Positions 1 to 6,493 of a stretch of 12,825 nt of DNA are shown piece after piece. Under the pieces are notes generated by a model that had not been told where the DNA came from, did no database searches, and saw only the letters and a program-made list of their open reading frames with translations. Location: positions 1-12,825 of the forward strand of contig JAEWSN010000193.1 of NCBI GenBank assembly GCA_023459915.1. The letters run 5' to 3'. This stretch comes from Bacillota bacterium. Lineage in GTDB: Bacteria > Bacillota > Clostridia > DSM-8532. The position numbers and the translations under genes are program-made. How positions within the stretch are numbered: position 1 is the stretch's first letter; each line of letters opens with the position of its first letter.

Positions 1-3
1 AAT

Positions 4-121
<118 letters not shown>

Positions 122-128
122 TTTATAT

Positions 129-204
129 TCCTCAATAGCTCAGTTGGTAGAGCATGCGGCTGTTAACCGCAGGGTCGTTGGTTCGAGTCCAACTTGAGGA
201 GCCA
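129..204 (+). tRNA. tRNA-Asn (anticodon GTT)
   Basis: Full cloverleaf of 76 nt. The acceptor stem TCCTCAA (129-135) pairs with TTGAGGA (194-200), followed by discriminator G201 and an encoded CCA (202-204). The anticodon stem TGCGG/CCGCA (155-159 and 167-171) closes the loop CTGTTAA, giving anticodon GTT at 162-164, which reads Asn codons. The T arm contains GGTTCGAGTCC. It lies only 7 nt after the 5S gene, so it is almost certainly co-transcribed with the rRNA operon, an arrangement common in Bacillota. Confidence 0.97.
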
Positions 205-205
205 G

Positions 206-237
206 AAAGAGACGGAAGCCATGCTTTCGTCTCTTTT
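206..237 (+). terminator. Rho-independent terminator of the rRNA-tRNA operon
   Basis: A 14-bp stem, 206-219 (AAAGAGACGGAAGC) with 223-236 (GCTTTCGTCTCTTT), contains one G-U pair and a tight CAT loop, and ends in TTTT. It starts immediately after the tRNA CCA end, so it should end the 5S-tRNA-Asn transcript. Confidence 0.85.
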
Positions 238-239
238 GT

Positions 240-300
240 CGTGCTGAAACTTCTTTTCTTGAAATCAATCGTGTTGAAAACTTGTCATGTTGAAAACCAT
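240..300 (+). repeat. Degenerate tandem repeat of about 30 bp
   Basis: Two diverged copies lie side by side, 240-269 and 270-300, each with CGTGYTGAAA near its start and TTGAAA near its end. About 24 of 31 positions match when one gap is allowed. An exact TGTTGAAAAC occurs at 272-281 and 288-297. The second TTGAAA (290-295) doubles as the -35 box of the promoter candidate for the next gene. Copies are diverged enough that part of the match could be chance. Confidence 0.4.
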
Positions 301-318
301 GACGGCTCATGATACATT
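290..318 (+). promoter_or_regulatory. Sigma-A type promoter candidate for the lipoprotein gene
   Basis: TTGAAA at 290-295 (5 of 6 to TTGACA) and TACATT at 313-318 (4 of 6 to TATAAT) are separated by exactly 17 bp, and TG at 310-311 gives an extended -10. It lies just after the rRNA terminator and about 75 bp before the lipoprotein start, the expected place. No binding site for a regulator was recognised. Confidence 0.5.
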
Positions 319-393
319 GTACGGAGTCACGTCACAGGGGAACCGCTGTGTTTCCTTGTTCAATACAACCACGGAAAGGCAGCGTAATACGGC

Positions 394-1788
394 ATGAAAA
401 TCAGCAGCGCAGAACATCTTCAGATCATCACAGGCGTACAAGGCTCACAAGCGGGCAGGCAATCCGGGAAAACACGCCGCAGACAGGCCGGCCGTACGTT
501 GACGGCCGTCTTGCTGGCGATGACCCTGTTGTCCGCCTGCGGAAACGTCACATCGCCATCCGATCCGGAAGAAACCACCCCGCCGGCGCAGACAAGCGCG
601 GCTGCCCCCGCCGACACGGCGGCGGAATCCACGCCCCCCACCCCGACCGTGGCGCCCACACCCGAACCCACCCCGGAGCCCACGCCGACACCCGAACCCA
701 CGCCGGAGCCGACCAACGGACAAACCGTTTCCATGTTCAACGGGGAGCCGATCAAGGTCAAGGCCGTTTATCTCACCGGCCCCAAGGCCGGTGTCGCGCT
801 CGATCATTATATCGATCTGGTCAACAGGACGGAGTTGAACGCGCTGGTCATCGACATCAAGGAGACAGGCGTCAATTACGAGCCCAATGTGCCGTTGGCG
901 CAGGAGCACAAGCTGTATACAAAATACTACAATGTGGATGAGGTCATCCGGAAATGTCATGATAACGGCATCTACGTCATTGGCCGCATCGTCGTTTTCC
1001 GGGACAACGATTTGGCAAAAGCGGTTCCGGAATTTGCCATCCGCAAGGCGGATGGCTCCTACTGGCTCGAGAACAAGAACAAGGACGGGGCCTGGACGAG
1101 TCCTGCTGTGCAGGGCGTCCTGGACTACAATATTGAAATTGCCATGGACGCGGTTGCGCGCGGGTTTGACGAGATTCAATTCGATTATGTCCGCTTCCCC
1201 ACCGTGCCCAAGAGCAATCCGGCCTCCTATCCCGAAGACATGCCCGACAAAATCGACATCATTGACGGGTTTCTCCAGCAGGCCGCGGAGCGCATCAAGG
1301 CCATCCGGGAAGTCCCGATTTCCGCCGATGTCTTTGGAATCATCGCCGAGAGCGTGTCCGACGGCAAAGCCATCGGTCAGCAGCTGGAATATCTGGGAGC
1401 CAACGCGGACTATCTGTGCCCCATGATCTACCCGTCCCATTATGCCAATGCCGGAACCGGAATCATGGGCAATGGCGTGGGCCAGAAAATCAATGGCGTC
1501 CTGTTCACCGCACCGGACCTCCATCCTTATGATGTCATTCTGCAATCACTCCTGAAGACGAAGAGCCGGGCGGAGGCCGCTCCGGATTTCAAGGCGGGCA
1601 TCAGGCCTTATTTGCAGGATTTCACGGCCAGCTACATCAAGAATACCGCCTACTATCAAACCTATGGCCCAAAGCAGCTGCGCGAGCAGATTCAGGCGGT
1701 GTACGACGCGGGTTATGAGGAATGGATTCTCTGGAACGGACGGAATGTCTACAGCGAGTCCGGCTTGCTGCCTGCGCAAGAAGAGTGA
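394..1788 (+). CDS. Lipoprotein with DUF4015 glycoside-hydrolase-like domain
   Basis: 464 aa, predicted to be anchored on the outer face of the membrane. A basic stretch (KTRRR, residues 26-30) and a hydrophobic core run into the lipobox LSAC with Cys49, so the signal region is unusually long; no better in-frame start was found. Residues about 79-108 form a Pro/Thr/Glu linker of PTPEPTPEP type, typical of a spacer holding a domain away from the membrane. The rest resembles the DUF4015 (putative glycosyl hydrolase, TIM-barrel-like) family: LNALVIDIKETG, the GIYVIGRIVVF strand, and FDEIQFDYVRFPT at 258-270, where the Asp and Glu residues may be catalytic (inference). The substrate is unknown. 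A GGAAAGG at 373-379 is a distant ribosome binding site (14 nt). The next gene follows after 9 nt, so the two are probably co-transcribed. Confidence 0.88.
   Translation: MKISSAEHLQIITGVQGSQAGRQSGKTRRRQAGRTLTAVLLAMTLLSACGNVTSPSDPEETTPPAQTSAAAPADTAAESTPPTPTVAPTPEPTPEPTPTPEPTPEPTNGQTVSMFNGEPIKVKAVYLTGPKAGVALDHYIDLVNRTELNALVIDIKETGVNYEPNVPLAQEHKLYTKYYNVDEVIRKCHDNGIYVIGRIVVFRDNDLAKAVPEFAIRKADGSYWLENKNKDGAWTSPAVQGVLDYNIEIAMDAVARGFDEIQFDYVRFPTVPKSNPASYPEDMPDKIDIIDGFLQQAAERIKAIREVPISADVFGIIAESVSDGKAIGQQLEYLGANADYLCPMIYPSHYANAGTGIMGNGVGQKINGVLFTAPDLHPYDVILQSLLKTKSRAEAAPDFKAGIRPYLQDFTASYIKNTAYYQTYGPKQLREQIQAVYDAGYEEWILWNGRNVYSESGLLPAQEE
658..717 (+). repeat. 30-bp tandem repeat encoding the Pro-Thr-Glu linker
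   Basis: Two 30-bp copies (658-687 and 688-717), identical over their first 14 bases and similar after that, encode the PTPEPTPEP linker of the lipoprotein. Coding repeats of this sort change linker length in frame. Confidence 0.6.
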
Positions 1789-1797
1789 TGGAGAGTT

Positions 1798-2964
1798 ATG
1801 GGACTGGTAACGCTCGAAATCTGTGACAACTACGAAACAGAACGTCTGGATGCCTGTTTGGCCAAGACATTCTCCTCTCTGGGCGGGTTGGACAAGTTTG
1901 TCCGTCCGGGGATGCGTGTGCTGCTCAAGCCGAACCTGCTCAATGCCAAGAAACCGGCGGACGCGGCCACAACGCATCCGGCGTTTGTCGAGGCGGTTGC
2001 CCGCGCCGTGATGGCGGCGGGTGGCGTCGTGACCATCGCGGACAGCCCGGGGGGGCCGTATGCAACGGCCTGGCTCAAGCATGTGTATGCTGCGACAGGC
2101 ATGGAGGCGGTGGCCGACAGGATGGGGGCCAGGCTCAACTTTGATTTGCGGGTGGAGGAAGTGGACGTCCCGCAGGGCGTCCTGCTCAAGCGGGTGCGGC
2201 TGCTCAAGCCCATCGTGGATGCCGATGCCGTCATCAATCTGGCAAAGCTGAAAACACATCTGATGATGGTCTATACCGGTGCGGTCAAAAACATGTTCGG
2301 TGCGGTGGCCGGGACGGAGAAGGCGGACTATCACGCGCGGATGCACAATTATGATCAGTTTGCCGCCGCGCTGGTGGACATCCATCTGGCGTCAAAGCCA
2401 ACCCTGAATCTCATTGACGGCATCACCGCCATGGAGGGTGCGGGACCGGGTTCCGGCACCCCGCGCCATCTCGGGGTGGTCATCGGCGCAGTCAATGCCT
2501 TCGATGCCGATGCCGTGGCCCAGCAGCTGATTGGCATACCGTGGGAAAAAGTGCCGGTGATGCGCGCGGGCCACGCCGCCGGACGATTCAACCCGGACGA
2601 GCTGGAGGTGGTGGGAGAACCGGTTGCGCTGCATCGGTGCGACGATTTCTCCGTTCCCACGCTGAACTCCAGGGAGAAGGGCGCGGCACCGCAGAAAACA
2701 TGGTTGAGCCGTCTTGGCGCCATCACCCGGCCACGCCCGGAAATTGTGCAATCCCTGTGTGTCCGGTGCGGCCGATGCATGGCGGCATGCCCGGTGAAGA
2801 CCATTCACAGGCAGGCGGACGGTGCGATTGTGATCGATTCATCGAAATGCGTGCGTTGTTTCTGTTGTCATGAGCTGTGCCCGGAAGACGCCATCGAGAT
2901 TCGCCGGGGTCTGCTCTCGCGCGTGCTTGTCGGATCAAAACTTGCAGGACGCACGGAAAAATAG
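1798..2964 (+). CDS. DUF362 domain protein with C-terminal 2x[4Fe-4S] ferredoxin motif
   Basis: 388 aa, probably cytoplasmic (no signal peptide or membrane segment seen). DUF362 signatures are VLLKPNLLNAKKPADAATTHP near residue 45, ADSPGG, NLAKLKTHLMMVYTGAVKNMFG near 150, and IDGITAMEGAGPGSGTPR near 205. The C-terminus carries two classic 4Fe-4S cysteine sets, Cys321/324/327/331 (followed by Pro) and Cys351/354/357/361 (followed by Pro), so it should hold two clusters and take part in electron transfer. The reaction is not established for this family. GGAG at 1790-1793 is only 4 nt from the ATG, but the start fits the family N-terminus. It follows the lipoprotein gene by 9 nt, and nothing in the sequence shows why the two are linked. 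Confidence 0.88.
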   Translation: MGLVTLEICDNYETERLDACLAKTFSSLGGLDKFVRPGMRVLLKPNLLNAKKPADAATTHPAFVEAVARAVMAAGGVVTIADSPGGPYATAWLKHVYAATGMEAVADRMGARLNFDLRVEEVDVPQGVLLKRVRLLKPIVDADAVINLAKLKTHLMMVYTGAVKNMFGAVAGTEKADYHARMHNYDQFAAALVDIHLASKPTLNLIDGITAMEGAGPGSGTPRHLGVVIGAVNAFDADAVAQQLIGIPWEKVPVMRAGHAAGRFNPDELEVVGEPVALHRCDDFSVPTLNSREKGAAPQKTWLSRLGAITRPRPEIVQSLCVRCGRCMAACPVKTIHRQADGAIVIDSSKCVRCFCCHELCPEDAIEIRRGLLSRVLVGSKLAGRTEK

Positions 2965-2980
2965 GAGAAATCGGGGGCGA

Positions 2981-3039
2981 GGGGGGACAATCTTGTGTGT
3001 TTCGCCAAAATGGCGTGATTTCCTGTGATTGGACCCCCT
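2981..3039 (+). terminator. Imperfect stem-loop, possible terminator or regulatory structure
   Basis: GGGGG (2982-2986) can pair with CCCCC (3034-3038) and CAATC (2988-2992) with GATTG (3027-3031), with small bulges between. Nested inside is a perfect short hairpin CGCCA-AAA-TGGCG (3003-3015). There is no clear U-tract, so it is at best a weak intrinsic terminator after the DUF362 gene. Its right arm lies just upstream of the cheX promoter candidate, so it may instead be regulatory. Confidence 0.35.
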
Positions 3040-3044
3040 GAGTA

Positions 3045-3053
3045 TGGTATGAT
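3045..3053 (+). promoter_or_regulatory. Extended -10 promoter candidate for cheX
   Basis: TGG followed by TATGAT (3048-3053, 5 of 6 to consensus) is an extended -10 element. The -35 position at 17 bp spacing (3025-3030) reads GTGATT, a poor match, but extended -10 promoters can tolerate that. It is about 95 bp before the cheX start. GTGATT occurs at 3015, 3025 and 3069, around this element. Confidence 0.45.
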
Positions 3054-3149
3054 ACCTATTGGGCTCGTGTGATTTCACCGTGCTTGAAGGCTGATCCGTG
3101 AGCCATGTGTGCAGCGGCAGGAAAGACTCATACACAGGGGAGAACTGTG

Positions 3150-3626
3150 ATGAATGTGGAATACATCAATCCGTTTATAGAGGCCAGCCAGTCTGTCCTT
3201 GAAATGATGACTGGCGCCAAGCCCACGCTCGGACAGGTCTATGTCAAAAAAACACCTTATGAGAGCGCGAACATCGCGGTCATTGTCGGCTTGACCGGCA
3301 AGATCCGCGGCCAGGTGGTCATCTCCATGAGTGAGGCTTCCGCGCTGGAAATCGCGTCCGCCATGATGGGCGGCATGCAGGTGACGGAAATGGACGAGAT
3401 CTCCAAGAGCGCCATTTCGGAGCTTGGCAACATGATTATGGGCAATACTGCGACCATTCTGGCGTCGAGGGGCATCTCCATTGAGATCACCCCGCCGTCG
3501 CTGCTGGTCGGAGAACGGATGATGATCTCACCCGCCCACATGCGCACGGTCTGTGTGCCTTTGAATACCAGCGCCACAGGCAAGTTTGAACTGGATGTGT
3601 CTCTGGCGGAGGAGAAGAAGGCGTAA
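3150..3626 (+). CDS. cheX: CheX-like chemotaxis phosphatase family protein
   Basis: 158 aa, about the usual CheX length of 155. CheX/CheC proteins dephosphorylate CheY-P or related response regulators in the cytoplasm. The family signature is visible as SAISELGNMIMGN with the catalytic pair Glu91 and Asn94, followed by the conserved Pro in ITPPSLLVG. An ATG lies upstream at 3105, but the start at 3150 is preferred because AGGGGAG (3136-3142) sits 7 nt before it and the protein then starts at the family N-terminus (MNVEYINPFI). No other chemotaxis or flagellar gene is in the window, so its partner is unknown; stand-alone CheX proteins may act on receivers unrelated to motility (inference). A 12-bp tandem array begins at its stop codon. 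Confidence 0.85.
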   Translation: MNVEYINPFIEASQSVLEMMTGAKPTLGQVYVKKTPYESANIAVIVGLTGKIRGQVVISMSEASALEIASAMMGGMQVTEMDEISKSAISELGNMIMGNTATILASRGISIEITPPSLLVGERMMISPAHMRTVCVPLNTSATGKFELDVSLAEEKKA

Positions 3627-3681
3627 CGCAAGGACAAACACAAGGACAAACGCAAGGACAAACACAAGGACAAACACAAGG
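3626..3681 (+). repeat. 12-bp tandem array between cheX and trmL
   Basis: Four full units of ACRCAAGGACAA (3626-3637, 3638-3649, 3650-3661, 3662-3673) plus 8 nt of a fifth. The only variation is at R: G, A, G, A, A. The first base is the last base of the cheX stop codon. Each unit holds an AAGGA that resembles a ribosome binding site, but all are too far from the trmL start to serve it. The core CACAAGGACA recurs in the array at 5427-5480. Confidence 0.95.
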
Positions 3682-3733
3682 CCGCTGCGGCACAGTGCGC
3701 AGGCAGGACCGGCTTCCGGAGGAATTGTGCCGC

Positions 3734-4264
3734 GTGGCGATTCATATCGTGTTGTTTGAACCCGAAATCCCACAAAACACGGGAAACATCGCCAGAAGCT
3801 GCGCTGCGACCGGCGCGTGCCTTCATCTGATTGAACCTCTTGGCTTCTCCATATCCGACCGGCATCTGAAACGTGCGGGCCTTGATTACTGGTCGCAGGT
3901 GGATGTCGTCAGCCATCCGGACTGGCAGACCTATTGCGCGCGGTATCCCCGCGCCATGCGATTCTACGCAACCACGAAGGCTTCGGTGCCATATCATGAA
4001 ACCGCGTACCCGCCGGACTGCCATCTCGTGTTTGGCCCGGAGTCCCGCGGACTGCCGATGACTTTGCTCGAGGCGTCGGATGGAACCAACATCCGCATCC
4101 CCATGCGTCCGGCCATCCGCTCGTTGAACTTGTCCAACGCGGTGGCCATCGTGCTTTTCGAGGCATTGCGCCAGCAGGGCTTCCCCGGGTTCAACCGCGC
4201 GGGCCCCGCTGCCGAATCGCCCGAATCCATGCAAACGGCATTCACATCAGCATCAGACCCGTGA
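3734..4264 (+). CDS. trmL: tRNA (cytidine(34)-2'-O)-methyltransferase, TrmL
   Basis: 176 aa. SPOUT-fold enzyme that uses S-adenosylmethionine to 2'-O-methylate the wobble base of certain leucine tRNAs. The family pattern is clear: IHIVLFEPEIPQNTGNIAR at the N-terminus, LVFGPESRGLP (from residue 99), and the knot motif IPM...SLNLSNAVAIVLFEALRQQG (SLNLSNAV from residue 130). The GTG at 3734 is chosen because the family starts two or three residues before HIVLFEPEIPQNTGN; GGAGG (3718-3722) lies 11 nt upstream. A GTG at 3695 would add 13 residues and cannot be ruled out. About 22 residues beyond the usual end (GPAAESPES...) are an unconserved tail. pfkA follows after 32 nt. Confidence 0.92.
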   Translation: MAIHIVLFEPEIPQNTGNIARSCAATGACLHLIEPLGFSISDRHLKRAGLDYWSQVDVVSHPDWQTYCARYPRAMRFYATTKASVPYHETAYPPDCHLVFGPESRGLPMTLLEASDGTNIRIPMRPAIRSLNLSNAVAIVLFEALRQQGFPGFNRAGPAAESPESMQTAFTSASDP

Positions 4265-4296
4265 TCCGCCACGTGCGGCAAAGACAGGAGGAAGAA

Positions 4297-5388
4297 ATGG
4301 AGAAGCGCAAACGAATTGGTGTCCTGACCAGTGGTGGCGACTGCCCCGGCCTCAACGCGGTGCTGCGATCTGTTGTCAAGTCGGCGGTTCGCCGTGGCAT
4401 GGAGGTCATCGGGTTCAAGGATGGCTATGTGGGCCTGGTGTACAACCGTTTTCAAAAGCTCGGCGCCGCGGATGTCTCCGGGCTGATTGACAAGGGGGGC
4501 ACCATCCTGGGGACCACCAACAATTTCAATCCCTTCGAGGTCGAGGTGGACAAGGATGGCACGCCAACGGTGCGTGACATGACCGATCGCATCCGCGACA
4601 CGATTGCCATGCATGGCCTCGATGGCCTGATCGTCATCGGCGGCATCAACAGCCTGTCCATCGCTGCGGAGTTGACCGCGCGCGGTCTGCCGGTTGTGGG
4701 CGTGCCCAAGACCATCGAGAACGATGTGCCGGAGACCGGCATGTCCTTTGGGTTCATGACGGCTGTGGATACGGTGACGCAGGCCATCGACCGGCTGCAC
4801 TCCACCGCGGAATCGCATCACCGGGTCATGGTGGTGGAAGTCGTGGGCAGCCGCACCGGCTGGGTGGCCCTGCATTCCGGGATCGCCGGGGGCGCGGACA
4901 TCATCCTGATCCCGGAAATTCCGTACAACATCAATGCGGTTGCCCGCAAGGTGCTGGAACGCAAGAATGCCGGAAAGGGTTTTTCGATCATCGTCGTGGC
5001 GGAGGGCTGCAATCCTGCTGGCAGCGAAACGGCGGCGCCGAACGCGTATGTGCCGGATACCGGCGACACCATCCGCTTCGGTGGCGTTGGCACGGACATT
5101 GCCATGGAACTGGAAATGCTCACACAGCTTGAAGCGCGGGTGACCGTGCTTGGCTATCTGCAACGCAGTGGGGAGCCTTCCCCCGCCGATCGGATCCTGA
5201 CGACAAGATTTGGCGCGGCTGCCGTCAAACTGGTCGATACGGCGCAATTTGGCAAGATGGTGAACATTGACGGCCCTGAAGCCGTGGGCATCCCGTTGTC
5301 GGCCATCCTCGGGAAAATCCGGAGTGTGCCCGTCGAGGGAGAGATGCTGCAGCTGGCCAGGGAACTGGGCGTCAGTTTCGGCGAATAG
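4297..5388 (+). CDS. Phosphofructokinase-family protein with altered active site
   Basis: 363 aa, cytoplasmic. The fold is plainly PFK: GVLTSGGDCPGLNAV at the N-terminus, GGTILGT, GFMTAVDT, GIAGGADIILIPE and VVAEG. Overall it is closest to the long ATP/PPi type with PKTI..ND. Aligned by eye to E. coli PfkA, however, GGDG is GGIN (I117, N118, for D103 and G104), TIDND is TIEND (E141 for the catalytic base D127), MGR is VGS (S185 for R171), and LGHxQR is LGYLQR (Y287 for H249). R162, R243 and R252 equivalents (R176, R281, R290) are kept. It may be a glycolytic PFK of a divergent clade, a kinase for another sugar phosphate, or a weak or inactive paralogue. The ATG at 4297 follows AGGAGG (4286-4291) by 5 nt. 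It likely shares a transcript with trmL. Confidence 0.88.
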   Translation: MEKRKRIGVLTSGGDCPGLNAVLRSVVKSAVRRGMEVIGFKDGYVGLVYNRFQKLGAADVSGLIDKGGTILGTTNNFNPFEVEVDKDGTPTVRDMTDRIRDTIAMHGLDGLIVIGGINSLSIAAELTARGLPVVGVPKTIENDVPETGMSFGFMTAVDTVTQAIDRLHSTAESHHRVMVVEVVGSRTGWVALHSGIAGGADIILIPEIPYNINAVARKVLERKNAGKGFSIIVVAEGCNPAGSETAAPNAYVPDTGDTIRFGGVGTDIAMELEMLTQLEARVTVLGYLQRSGEPSPADRILTTRFGAAAVKLVDTAQFGKMVNIDGPEAVGIPLSAILGKIRSVPVEGEMLQLARELGVSFGE

Positions 5389-5413
5389 GCATGCTGCGCA
5401 GGGCGGGACGGAC

Positions 5414-5480
5414 CACAGGCGGGGATACATCACAAGGACACACAGGAGAGGACACATCACAAGGACACACAGGAGAGGAC
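5414..5480 (+). repeat. 27-bp tandem duplication carrying the next gene's ribosome binding site
   Basis: Two identical 27-bp units, 5427-5453 and 5454-5480, each starting ACATCACAAGGACACAC and ending AGGAGAGGAC. A diverged partial copy of the unit tail precedes them (5414-5426, 10 of 13 matches). The second unit's AGGAGAGG (5471-5478) is the ribosome binding site of the DUF2156 gene, so the duplication leaves a second copy of that site upstream. Confidence 0.95.
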
Positions 5481-5488
5481 AGAACACC

Positions 5489-6403
5489 ATGGAAGGCTTC
5501 ATGCCCATCAGCATGGCGGATCGCGCGCAGATTGAGCCGGTATTGAAAAACAACCCGACACAGGCATCCGAGTTCACCTTCGCCTATCTGTACATGTGGC
5601 AGTGCGATTTCGGATTCCAATATGTGATTCGAAACGGCTGGCTGCTCATCATTTCGGAATCCAGCTACGACATCCCGTTCGCTTTATGCCCGCTGCCCGT
5701 GGCGGGCGGGTATGAGCCGGCCGCCTTCCACGACGCCATCAACTGGCTGCGGCAGCAGTTTGAGCGTGCCGGGCGGCCGCTTGTCTTCGGCCGTGTGGAG
5801 GAGAAGCATCTGCCATGGTTCAATTCGTACCCTTGCGCGGAGTTCACCATTGAGCGCTCCGACCGCACCGCAGACTATCTGTACGACGGAGAGGCCCTTC
5901 GGGAGCTGGCCGGCCGGAAGTATGGATCGAAACGGAACCACATCAGCCAGTTTGTCCGCCAGTATCCCGATTATGAGATTGTGGCGGTGGGACCGCAGAA
6001 CCTTGACGCGTGCCGGGAGATATTTGAGCAGTGGTGCCTGGAGCGGCATTGTGAATGTGACAGTCCGGAGAGCTGTGAGCGCTACGCCTGCAACCGGTTG
6101 CTCGATGTGTGGGAGGAACTGGACCTCAAGGGGATTCTGCTTCGCGTGGACGGGCGGTTCGAGGCCTTCACCATTGGGGAGGCGCTTCGCGACGACACGG
6201 TGGTGATTCGTTTTGAAAAGGCAAACGGACAGATTCATGGATTGTACACCATCCTGAACCGCGATTTTCTGGTTCGGGACTGGCCGGGGATGGCCGCGGT
6301 CAACCGGGAGGAGGACATGGGCATTGAAGGTCTGCGCAAGGCCAAGCAGTCCTACCGGCCATGCCGAATGATCCAGAAGTACACCCTGTTTTTGCAATAT
6401 TGA
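5489..6403 (+). CDS. DUF2156 (phosphatidylglycerol lysyltransferase C-terminal-like) protein
   Basis: 304 aa with no membrane segment, so it matches only the soluble GNAT-like catalytic part of MprF-type lysyl-phosphatidylglycerol synthases (DUF2156). Family marks are LAGRKYGSKRNHISQF (about 140-155), AFTIGEALRDDTVVIRFEKAN (about 228-248) and VNREEDMGIEGLRKAKQSYRP (from residue 271). By family it should transfer an acyl or aminoacyl group, but single-domain versions have no established substrate and lack the flippase domain of MprF, so a lipid role should not be assumed. The ATG at 5489 follows AGGAGAGG (5471-5478); a second ATG at 5501 lacks such a site. The TGA stop at 6401-6403 sits inside a TTGACA, 15 nt before the purE promoter, and no terminator was seen between them. 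Confidence 0.88.
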   Translation: MEGFMPISMADRAQIEPVLKNNPTQASEFTFAYLYMWQCDFGFQYVIRNGWLLIISESSYDIPFALCPLPVAGGYEPAAFHDAINWLRQQFERAGRPLVFGRVEEKHLPWFNSYPCAEFTIERSDRTADYLYDGEALRELAGRKYGSKRNHISQFVRQYPDYEIVAVGPQNLDACREIFEQWCLERHCECDSPESCERYACNRLLDVWEELDLKGILLRVDGRFEAFTIGEALRDDTVVIRFEKANGQIHGLYTILNRDFLVRDWPGMAAVNREEDMGIEGLRKAKQSYRPCRMIQKYTLFLQY

Positions 6404-6418
6404 CACGCTGCTCCTGCA

Positions 6419-6448
6419 TTGACAATGCTTCGTCTCATTGGGTATGAT
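6419..6448 (+). promoter_or_regulatory. Near-consensus sigma-A promoter of the pur operon
   Basis: TTGACA (6419-6424, perfect) and TATGAT (6443-6448, 5 of 6) with an 18-bp spacer, about 46 bp before the purE start. A second TTGACA at 6400-6405 has no matching -10. The short leader (about 40 nt) leaves no room for a purine riboswitch of usual size, and no PurR box was recognised. Confidence 0.75.
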
Positions 6449-6493
6449 GTGTGCGGACAGCATCAGGCCGCGCATGTGTGTTGGGAGGTACAA

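Noticed and set aside
445..1545. Long minus-strand open frame opposite the lipoprotein gene
   Set aside because: It mirrors a well-supported plus-strand gene, has no recognisable family motif, and long antisense frames are common in GC-rich DNA.
3626..3681. CRISPR array at the 12-bp repeats
   Set aside because: Units are contiguous with no spacers, far too short, and there are no cas genes.
3487..3693. Minus-strand peptide with CVCP repeats that looks like a metal-binding protein
   Set aside because: The repeats are the reverse complement of the 12-bp array; no ribosome binding site or conserved start supports translation.
3994..5577. Minus-strand open frame of 527 codons opposite trmL and the PFK gene
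   Set aside because: It spans two real genes and their junction, and its sequence is low-complexity His/Arg/Asp-rich shadow without a domain.
6400..6405. Second TTGACA as a separate promoter
   Set aside because: At 16-18 bp spacing there is no -10-like sequence; it overlaps the stop codon of the preceding gene.
6449..6493. Purine riboswitch in the purE leader
   Set aside because: The leader is about 45 nt, too short for the aptamer, and its conserved loops were not seen.
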